A DNA stretch of 6,928 bases, taken from contig JAHFGE010000080.1 in NCBI GenBank assembly GCA_023247575.1, positions 1-6,928 on the forward strand. Direction: 5' to 3'. The notes under the pieces are model-generated. The model did no database searches and was not told the DNA's origin. It was given only the letters and a program-made list of their open reading frames with translations. This DNA comes from Candidatus Omnitrophota bacterium. Lineage in GTDB: Bacteria; Omnitrophota; Gorgyraeia; Zapsychrales; Fredricksoniimonadaceae. A program made the position numbers and the translations under genes. Position 1 is the first letter of the stretch; each line of letters opens with the position of its first letter. Of the stretch, positions 1-5,047 are shown one piece after another.

Positions 1-1
1 T

Positions 2-853
2 AAAGCTTTATTAGATACTATGCAAAGACCTATTCAAGAAGCTGGCCCTTCGCAGCCGGTGGAAATTTTGGGGCTTTCCGAAGTCCCTGTTGCTGGAGAA
101 GTGTTTTATGCCGTCGAAGATGAGCGCAAAGCCCGTGAAATCGCCGAAGTCCGTCAGGAAAAATTAAAGAATGAAAAACTTTCTGGCACGGCCAAAGTTT
201 CTTTAGAAGAACTGTATTCCCAAATTCAGCAAGGACACATTAAAGAACTAAGGATCGTTATTAAAGCGGATGTGCAAGGTTCTGTAGAAGCCATTCGAGA
301 AGCTCTGCAAAAAATTCCTACCGATGAAGTGAAGTTGCGCATTATGCATGTGGGTGTGGGGGATATTAATGCCTCCGACGTACTTTTGGCCTTGGCCTCC
401 GACGCCATCATTATTGGTTTTAATGTAGCTATTGATAATAAAGCCAAGGAAGAATTGGAAAAGACACCGGTGGACGTTCGTCGGTACCGCATTATTTATG
501 ATGCGGTGGAGGATGTTAAAAAAGCCTTGGAAGGGCTTTTAGCCCCTAAGCTTAAACGTCATTTTGTTGGCAAGGTCGAAATCCGTCAGGTACTTAATTT
601 AAGCAAGTCTGGCATTGTGGCCGGATGTTATGTGCAAAAAGGGAAAATCCGCTCTAAAAGCCAGATTGATATTCTACGTAATGACCAGGTTGTTTTCACT
701 GGCCATGTCAGCACCTTAAAACGTTTTAAAGATGATGTCAAAGAAGTGTCCGAGAATTTCGAATGTGGTATTACTTTGAATAATTTTACGGATATTCAAG
801 TGGGAGATATCATTGAAGCCTTCGATATCGAGCAAATCGCCCGCAAACTCTAA
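2..853 (+). CDS. infB: Translation initiation factor IF-2, C-terminal part (5' truncated by window edge)
   Basis: IF-2 is the GTPase that places initiator fMet-tRNA in the 30S P site and promotes 70S joining. The frame is already open at base 2 and gives 283 residues before the TAA, so the N-terminal region and G domain lie outside the window. What remains starts at the end of domain II (the EAGPSQPVEILGL block, residues about 13-25). Domain III follows (LRIVIKADVQGSVEAI through IIGFNVAID, about 80-145). The C1/C2 part ends it (KRHFVGKVEIRQV, then the VSENFECGITLNNF segment), where C2 binds the formylmethionyl end of the tRNA. The ATG at 20 is an internal Met, not the start. The last 41 bp overlap trpS. 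The usual downstream gene rbfA is absent. The family assignment is certain. Confidence 0.98.
   Translation, partial: KALLDTMQRPIQEAGPSQPVEILGLSEVPVAGEVFYAVEDERKAREIAEVRQEKLKNEKLSGTAKVSLEELYSQIQQGHIKELRIVIKADVQGSVEAIREALQKIPTDEVKLRIMHVGVGDINASDVLLALASDAIIIGFNVAIDNKAKEELEKTPVDVRRYRIIYDAVEDVKKALEGLLAPKLKRHFVGKVEIRQVLNLSKSGIVAGCYVQKGKIRSKSQIDILRNDQVVFTGHVSTLKRFKDDVKEVSENFECGITLNNFTDIQVGDIIEAFDIEQIARKL
802..806 (+). promoter_or_regulatory. Shine-Dalgarno site for trpS, inside infB
   Basis: GGGAG ends 6 nt before the TTG at 813, an ideal spacing. It decides the trpS start. The only ATG nearby (873) lies inside the conserved MRPTGKLHLGH block and would remove the first beta strand of the Rossmann fold. 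The site and start both lie within the infB reading frame, so trpS translation is probably coupled to infB. Confidence 0.75.
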
Positions 854-1835
854 TAAAATAGTCTTCTCCGCCATGCGGCCGACGGGAAAGTTGCACTTGG
901 GGCATTGGCTGGGAGCTTTAAAGAATTGGGTGGAACTGCAAAAGAGTCATCAATGTATTTTTGCCATTGCCGATTGGCATGCGTTAATGAGTGAATATGA
1001 AGACAGCCACCATTTGGGAGAATACGGCATCGACATGGCGATTGACTGGATAGCCTCTGGTATCGATCCCAATAAATCCATTCTGTATCGGCAATCGGAT
1101 GTCCCTGAGCATTTGGAATTGCAAATGGTTTTATCCTGCATAACTCCCTTAGGCTGGCTGGAAAGAAATCCCACCTATAAAGAACAATTAAAGGAAATCA
1201 CCAGCCGCAATTTGCAGACATACGGGTTTTTAGGTTATCCGGTTTTGCAGGCGGCGGATATTTTACTTTACAAAGCTAACGCTGTACCTATTGGGGAGGA
1301 CCAATTGCCGCATCTGGAACTCTGTCGTGAAATTGCCCGACGGTTTAATTTTTTGTATAAAAAAGAGTTTTTTCCTGATTGTCAGCCGATTTTAACTCAA
1401 ACGCCGCGGTTGTTGGGCATCGACAGGCGAAAAATGAGTAAAAGTTATGATAATGCCATTAATTTATCTGATTCCATTGAGGTTATTCATCAAAAGTGCG
1501 CTCAAATGATAACAGACCCTAAAAGAATCCGCAAAAGTGATCCGGGTCATCCGTATGAATGCAATGTCTATAGCTATTATGAAATTTTAGCCCCGGAAAT
1601 AAAGTCAAAGGCTTACACCTGGTGTACGCAGGCCCTGAAAGGGTGTACTGAATGTAAAAAAATTATGGCTGATAAAATTTGTGATTACTTAGGGGTCATG
1701 AGGGAAAAACGTGCTAAAATCGAAAAAAATAGAAATAGCGTTCGTGATATTCTTCATGAAGGGGCTAAAAAAGCTAGGTCGATCGCTCAAAAAACCATGG
1801 CGGAAGTCCGCCAGGCCGTGTTTGGCAATTCTTAA
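813..1835 (+). CDS. trpS: Tryptophanyl-tRNA synthetase with a four-cysteine Fe-S-like motif
   Basis: This is a class I aminoacyl-tRNA synthetase that charges tRNA-Trp with tryptophan using ATP; it is cytosolic. Its 340 residues fit the bacterial family (about 330). Visible motifs are the HIGH-type signature HLGH (28-31), the conserved YPVLQAADILLYKANAVPIG and GEDQLPHLELCREIARRFN blocks, and KMSKS at 207-211. Cysteines 250, 271, 278 and 281 form C-x20-C-x6-C-x2-C near the anticodon-recognition region. T. maritima TrpRS has C-x22-C-x6-C-x2-C binding a [4Fe-4S] cluster, so a cluster is likely here (inference). The start is TTG at 813, supported by a GGGAG site and by the need for the KIVFSAMRPTG strand; it overlaps infB by 41 bp. 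scpA starts 2 bp after the stop. Confidence 0.97.
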   Translation: MKPSISSKSPANSNKIVFSAMRPTGKLHLGHWLGALKNWVELQKSHQCIFAIADWHALMSEYEDSHHLGEYGIDMAIDWIASGIDPNKSILYRQSDVPEHLELQMVLSCITPLGWLERNPTYKEQLKEITSRNLQTYGFLGYPVLQAADILLYKANAVPIGEDQLPHLELCREIARRFNFLYKKEFFPDCQPILTQTPRLLGIDRRKMSKSYDNAINLSDSIEVIHQKCAQMITDPKRIRKSDPGHPYECNVYSYYEILAPEIKSKAYTWCTQALKGCTECKKIMADKICDYLGVMREKRAKIEKNRNSVRDILHEGAKKARSIAQKTMAEVRQAVFGNS

Positions 1836-1837
1836 AT

Positions 1838-2584
1838 ATGTCTTACAAACTCCAGCTGGAAAAATTTGAAGGCCCGCTTGATCTGCTTTTGTATCTTATC
1901 AAAAAAAATGATATAGATATTTGCGACATTCCGATAGCTACTATTACCGACCAATATATGGCTTATATTGCCACCATGAAATTATTAAACCTGGAGGTGG
2001 TGGGCGACTTTTTAGTCATGGCAGCGACCCTCATGCAAATCAAATCCAAAATGCTTCTGCCGCCGGATCCTTTGGCTAACCCCGAAGAGATCGAAGACCC
2101 CCGAAGTGAACTGGTGCGCCGCCTGCAGGAATACCAGCAATTTAAACAGGTGGCGGAGGGTTTAAAGGAAAAGGAGATCTTTCGCCAGAGTTTATTTAGC
2201 CGTTTAGTAGACGAAGAGGCCATGAATCAAATCAAAGAGGATTCCAAAGAAATTTTTATTGAAGCCAGCTTATTTGATTTAATCAGTGCCTTTAACGAGG
2301 CCATCAGAAAAATTCCTGAAAAGCAGCCGTATGAAGTTGATGAAGACCAGTTTACCGTGGAGGGACAGATTCATGGTATCTTGCATCGTTTGGTGGAATT
2401 TCCCAAAATTTCTTTGAGAGAATTGTTTAATAAGGCTTCCTGCAAAATGGAAGTCATTTGCACCTTTGTGGCCATTTTGGAACTCGTCCGGCTTAAAGAA
2501 ATAGTGGCTTTTCAAAGGCGGGCTTTCGAGGATATTGAAATTACCCGCAACATGTCCAACGAAGTAGCCCCGCTGGCTGATTAA
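1838..2584 (+). CDS. scpA: Segregation and condensation protein A (ScpA kleisin)
   Basis: ScpA is the kleisin of the SMC-ScpAB condensin. It bridges the two SMC heads and helps compact and segregate the replicated chromosome. The 248-residue length is typical. The N-terminal SMC-neck-binding domain is clear (FEGPLDLLLYLIKKNDIDI at about 9-27, then DIPIATITDQYM, and FLVMAATLMQIKSKMLLP at about 58-75). An acidic linker follows (ANPEEIEDPRSELVRRLQEY). The C-terminal winged helix that binds the SMC head cap contains TFVAILELVRLKEIVAFQ at about 208-225. The ATG lies 2 bp after the trpS stop with no obvious Shine-Dalgarno site, which suggests coupled translation in one operon. The usual partner scpB does not follow; ruvB does, after 3 bp. 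scpB must be elsewhere or absent. Confidence 0.96.
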   Translation: MSYKLQLEKFEGPLDLLLYLIKKNDIDICDIPIATITDQYMAYIATMKLLNLEVVGDFLVMAATLMQIKSKMLLPPDPLANPEEIEDPRSELVRRLQEYQQFKQVAEGLKEKEIFRQSLFSRLVDEEAMNQIKEDSKEIFIEASLFDLISAFNEAIRKIPEKQPYEVDEDQFTVEGQIHGILHRLVEFPKISLRELFNKASCKMEVICTFVAILELVRLKEIVAFQRRAFEDIEITRNMSNEVAPLAD

Positions 2585-2587
2585 ATT

Positions 2588-3643
2588 ATGGATGAAATCA
2601 AACGTCTTGTTATCAGTGAACAAGCCCAAGAAGATGAAGTTATCAGTATTTCTTTAAGGCCTCAAACTCTCCATGAGTTTGTGGGCCAAAAAGATGTGGT
2701 TGCTGCCTTAAAAATTGCCATCGTAGCTGCCCAGCAACGGGCAGAACCGCTGGAACATATCTTGTTTTCTGGTCCACCGGGTTTAGGCAAGACTTCTCTG
2801 GCCCATATCATCGCTCATGAAATGCACACTCGAATTACCGTGACCTCTGGGCCAGCCATCCAGCGGGCAGGGGATTTTATTGGCATCCTGACCAATTTGG
2901 AAAAGGGCGATATTCTTTTTATTGATGAAATTCACCGGCTTTCCAAGACGGTGGAAGAATTTTTATACCCGGCCATGGAAAATTTTAAAATCGATTTTAT
3001 TGTTGATAAGGGTCCGTATGCCAAAACCATTAACTTTAACCTTAAACCCTTCACCCTCATTGGTGCCACTACCCGCAGCGGGCTTTTGGCCACACCTTTG
3101 CGTAATCGATTTGGCATTTTTCATCATTTAGAATTTTATCAGCAGGAGGAGTTGGCTACGATTATCAAATCCTCGGCGGTCAAATTAGCTGTTGATATCG
3201 ATGGGCCGGCCTCAAATGAGGTTTCCCGCCGCGCTCGCGGAACGCCACGCATAGCCAACCGTCTGCTTCGCCGTTGCCGGGACTATGCTCAAGTCAATCC
3301 TTCGACTTCGCTCAGGATTGACACTGAGCAAGGTCGAAGTGTCAAGGCCGGTCAGAATCGTATTGACAGCACCATTGTTTTAGAGTGTATGAAAGCTCTG
3401 CGCATTGACGAACATGGCCTGGATGATTTGGACCGCCGGCTTTTAAAGGTCATCAAGACCAATTACCAGGGGGGGCCTGTAGGTATTGAGGCACTCTCCG
3501 CCACTTTAAATGAGGAAGTAGACACTCTGGTGGATGTGGTTGAGCCATATTTGCTCAAAAACGGTTTTTTACGACGGACATCCCGGGGCAGAGAATTAAC
3601 AGAGCTATCTTTAAAACATATGGGAGAATCGGTTTATGTTTAG
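2588..3643 (+). CDS. ruvB: Holliday junction branch-migration ATPase RuvB with a 16-residue inserted segment
   Basis: RuvB is the AAA+ hexameric motor that, with RuvA, drives branch migration of Holliday junctions. Motifs in order: LRPQTLHEFVGQ (23-34), Walker A GPPGLGKT (62-69), Walker B DEIH (113-116), sensor 1 GATTR (159-163), arginine-finger segment LRNRFG (171-176), sensor 2 around RGTPR (217-221), and the winged-helix DNA-binding domain from GGPVGIEALSATL (about 295) to TSRGRELT. At 351 residues it is 16 longer than it would be without the segment at about 237-252. That segment is encoded by a palindromic insertion in the loop after RDYAQV; removing it restores a typical RDYAQVKAGQNRID join. 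All catalytic motifs are intact, so the protein is probably functional. The start lies 3 bp after scpA. No ruvA or ruvC is adjacent. Confidence 0.97.
   Translation: MDEIKRLVISEQAQEDEVISISLRPQTLHEFVGQKDVVAALKIAIVAAQQRAEPLEHILFSGPPGLGKTSLAHIIAHEMHTRITVTSGPAIQRAGDFIGILTNLEKGDILFIDEIHRLSKTVEEFLYPAMENFKIDFIVDKGPYAKTINFNLKPFTLIGATTRSGLLATPLRNRFGIFHHLEFYQQEELATIIKSSAVKLAVDIDGPASNEVSRRARGTPRIANRLLRRCRDYAQVNPSTSLRIDTEQGRSVKAGQNRIDSTIVLECMKALRIDEHGLDDLDRRLLKVIKTNYQGGPVGIEALSATLNEEVDTLVDVVEPYLLKNGFLRRTSRGRELTELSLKHMGESVYV
3293..3345 (+). repeat. Palindromic element inserted in frame in ruvB, flanked by GTCAA direct repeats
   Basis: GTCAA occurs at 3293-3297 and again at 3341-3345, exactly 48 nt apart. 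Deleting 48 nt leaves ruvB in frame and rejoins a normal RuvB sequence. Arms at 3300-3314 and 3325-3339 pair at 13 of 15 positions around a 10-nt loop. Alternative perfect 8-bp stems also exist: 3293-3300 with 3315-3322, and 3318-3325 with 3338-3345. The core CCTTCGACTTCGCTCAGG resembles, from memory, a dispersed repeat found in many environmental genomes. The insertion encodes 16 residues, NPSTSLRIDTEQGRSV (or the same set shifted by one). Copy number cannot be tested here. Confidence 0.85.
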
Positions 3644-3651
3644 ACTACACT

Positions 3652-3756
3652 GTGTCATTGCGAGGACCCCTACTGCTGTCTTGCGACAGCAAGACGTAGG
3701 GGGACGAAGCAATCTAAAAAGATTGTTTCGCTTCCTACGGTCGCTCGCAATGACAC
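3652..3756 (+). repeat. 105-bp composite inverted repeat between ruvB and the PEBP gene
   Basis: Perfect 13-bp terminal inverted repeats, GTGTCATTGCGAG (3652-3664) and CTCGCAATGACAC (3744-3756), bound two internal hairpins. The first has CCCCTAC (3667-3673) pairing with GTAGGGG (3696-3702). Inside it are two mutually exclusive 7-bp stems: TGCTGTC/GACAGCA (3674-3680 with 3685-3691) or GTCTTGC/GCAAGAC (3678-3684 with 3689-3695). The second is CGAAGCAATCT (3705-3715) with AGATTGTTTCG (3720-3730) around an AAAA loop, with one G:U-type mismatch. It starts 8 bp after the ruvB stop. There is no trailing T-run, so it is not a classical terminator. The TGTCATTGCGAG ends match, from memory, a MITE-like repeat common in diverse bacterial genomes. 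It carries no gene. Confidence 0.88.
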
Positions 3757-3794
3757 TTGTCGGAACATTTATCTTAACGCTTCCTTCTTTGGCC

Positions 3795-3801
3795 AAAGGA
3801 G
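3795..3801 (+). promoter_or_regulatory. Strong Shine-Dalgarno site for the PEBP gene
   Basis: AAAGGAG is followed by 8 nt and then ATG at 3810. This is the best ribosome-binding site in the window and favours initiation at 3810 over in-frame ATGs at 3636 and 3750, which lack one. The same bases also read as codons KGE in the upstream extension, so the match could be partly fortuitous. Confidence 0.6.
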
Positions 3802-3809
3802 AACAAACG

Positions 3810-4253
3810 ATGACATTAACCAGCCCGGCTTTTGAAAACAATCAAGACATCCCTGCTCAATATACCTGTGCGGGCGCCGACATCAATCCCCCTTTGACCA
3901 TTAAAAATATTCCGCCTAAAACGGAAAGTCTGGCCCTTTATGTTCATGATCCGGACGCCGCGGTAGGCGAGTGGGCCCATTGGGTGGTTTACAATATCAA
4001 GCCTGAAACCCAAAACATCGCAGAAAATTCCATTCCAGGCACAGAACTTTTTAATGATTTTGGCAAATTTCATTATGGCGGCCCTTGCCCGCCGGCGGGT
4101 AAGCCCCATCATTATTTGTTTGAAATGTATGCCTTAAACCGCAAACTGGAAATTATTGAAGGGGGCACCATCAGAGATTTGCAGCAAGCCATGAAGGGCC
4201 ATATCCTGGCTAAGTCCACACTGGTTGGCATCTATACCAAGCATTCCTGGTAA
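3810..4253 (+). CDS. YbhB/YbcL-family (PEBP, Raf-kinase-inhibitor-like) protein
   Basis: This is a phosphatidylethanolamine-binding-protein-fold protein; the bacterial members have no firmly established physiological role. From the ATG at 3810 it is 147 residues, close to the family length (about 150-160). Family signatures are the N-terminal MTLTSPAFENNQDIPAQYTC, the YVHDPDA ligand-pocket motif (44-50) followed by HWVVYNI (57-63), and the FHYGGPCPPAGKPHHYLFEMYAL region (88-109, where the usual HRY is HHY). The frame stays open upstream to 3636. The piece just before 3810 (VGTFILTLPSLAKGEQ) looks like the end of a secretion signal peptide, and many homologues are exported. The segment before that is encoded by the 105-bp repeat. 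The export signal was therefore probably disrupted, or a new start (ATG 3750, 167 residues) lies within the repeat. The family is secure; the start and cellular location are not. Confidence 0.85.
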   Translation: MTLTSPAFENNQDIPAQYTCAGADINPPLTIKNIPPKTESLALYVHDPDAAVGEWAHWVVYNIKPETQNIAENSIPGTELFNDFGKFHYGGPCPPAGKPHHYLFEMYALNRKLEIIEGGTIRDLQQAMKGHILAKSTLVGIYTKHSW

Positions 4254-4270
4254 ACATATTTTGAATTCTC

Positions 4271-4298
4271 TTGCACCTGTCATCGGCTTTACTATAAT
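4271..4298 (+). promoter_or_regulatory. Sigma70-type promoter of sdhC, probably leaderless
   Basis: TTGCAC (4271-4276, five of six bases matching TTGACA by position except the fourth/fifth region) and a perfect TATAAT (4293-4298) are separated by 16 bp. The -10 ends only 6 nt before the sdhC ATG at 4305. The expected start point, 6-7 nt downstream of the -10, falls on or next to that A. No Shine-Dalgarno site precedes the ATG, which agrees with a leaderless mRNA. It lies 17 bp after the PEBP stop codon and marks a new transcription unit. Confidence 0.7.
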
Positions 4299-4304
4299 AA
4301 TTTT

Positions 4305-4985
4305 ATGTCCTATCGCTCCTTCGATTTAGATCGTTCCATTGCCAAAAAACAAATTGTCGCAGTCACAGGTCTATTATTAATCTTTTTTATTATTGCCCAT
4401 TTAGCTGGTAATTTGCTTATTTTTGGCGGGCCCCAGGCTTTAAACGGTTATACTCAAAAGTTGGCCAGCTTCGGGCTTCTAAAGTCTGTGGCTGAATGGG
4501 GATTGTTTTTTATTTTTGGCATACATGTTTTGCTCACCGCCTCTTTAGTCCTGGAGAATATTCAGGCTAGAGGCGGGATAAGCCGTTATTCGATCGATAA
4601 TTCCAAGGGGCCGCGCTGGTGGGAAACCCGGCTGATGCCCTATAGCGGCACTTATCTTTTGATCTATTTGATCTGGCATTTAATCGATTTTTCCTGGGCC
4701 AATCAGCATGGCATACGCAGTATCATTCACGGGGTCAGTTACGGTCTTTACGGTGTAGCGGTGAATTCGTTTAAAGACCCTTTGCATAGCTGGCTTTATG
4801 TTGTGGCCATGTTTTTTTTAGGCTTGCATCTGGCTCATGGATTCGAAAGCTTCATTCAGACTTTTGGATTTAATGACAGGCGCTTTGCCCCGGGTTTGAA
4901 AAAATTTAGCCGCTGGTTTGCTTTGAGTATGACGTTAGCGTATAGCTCGATTCCGTTGTATGTTTTATATATTTTGAAAATTTGA
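4305..4985 (+). CDS. sdhC: Succinate dehydrogenase/fumarate reductase cytochrome b subunit (di-heme type)
   Basis: This is the membrane anchor of complex II that carries heme b and the quinone site, passing electrons between the SdhAB head and menaquinone. The 226-residue length suits the single-anchor five-helix type. Predicted membrane helices lie at about 17-40, 62-84, 112-131, 160-182 and 205-224. Histidines placed to ligate two hemes are H32 (IIAHLAGN, helix 1), H74 (FGIHVLL, helix 2), H125 (IWHLIDF, helix 3) and H175/H178 (LHLAHGFES, helix 4). Other family marks are the N-terminal SIAKKQIVAVTGLLL, NGYTQKLASFG, the RWWETRLMPYSG loop, and HGFESFIQTFGFN before helix 5. It is preceded by its own promoter, starts with no leader, and is followed after a 62-bp hairpin-filled gap by sdhA. 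Whether the complex works as dehydrogenase or fumarate reductase cannot be told from sequence. Confidence 0.93.
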   Translation: MSYRSFDLDRSIAKKQIVAVTGLLLIFFIIAHLAGNLLIFGGPQALNGYTQKLASFGLLKSVAEWGLFFIFGIHVLLTASLVLENIQARGGISRYSIDNSKGPRWWETRLMPYSGTYLLIYLIWHLIDFSWANQHGIRSIIHGVSYGLYGVAVNSFKDPLHSWLYVVAMFFLGLHLAHGFESFIQTFGFNDRRFAPGLKKFSRWFALSMTLAYSSIPLYVLYILKI

Positions 4986-4987
4986 TC

Positions 4988-5036
4988 GTAGGGGCGAATC
5001 GACGCCTGCCTGCCGGCAGGCAGCGTTCGCCCGTAC
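4988..5036 (+). repeat. Nested palindrome in the sdhC-sdhA gap
   Basis: Outer arms GTAGGGGCGAA (4988-4998) and TTCGCCCGTAC (5026-5036) pair at 10 of 11 positions. Between them is a perfect 18-bp palindrome, CTGCCTGCCGGCAGGCAG (5006-5023). The element begins 2 bp after the sdhC stop and ends 11 bp before the sdhA ATG. It is followed by an A-rich stretch, not a T-run, so it is unlikely to be an intrinsic terminator on the plus strand. It may stabilise or process the mRNA between the two genes (inference). Both layers look like known dispersed-repeat types, as if one palindrome sits inside another. Confidence 0.85.
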
Positions 5037-5047
5037 ATAAAAAATAT

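Noticed and set aside
2279..2629. Minus-strand frame opposite the scpA-ruvB junction
   Set aside because: It spans two well-supported plus-strand genes and has no recognisable product.
3705..3730. Possible terminator after ruvB
   Set aside because: The hairpin has an AAAA loop and no T-tract after the stem. It is better explained as an internal part of the 105-bp repeat.
3293..3756. CRISPR-like array from the nearby palindromes
   Set aside because: The palindromes differ in sequence, are not regularly spaced and have no spacers.
3636..3809. Start of the PEBP gene at ATG 3636, overlapping the ruvB stop
   Set aside because: It would translate the repeat as an N-terminal extension with no family counterpart and has no Shine-Dalgarno site. 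The open frame through the repeat may be chance.
5006..5023. Possible intrinsic terminator after sdhC
   Set aside because: The hairpin is strong, but the downstream bases are A-rich with no T-run. Termination here would also separate sdhC from sdhA, which normally share an mRNA.
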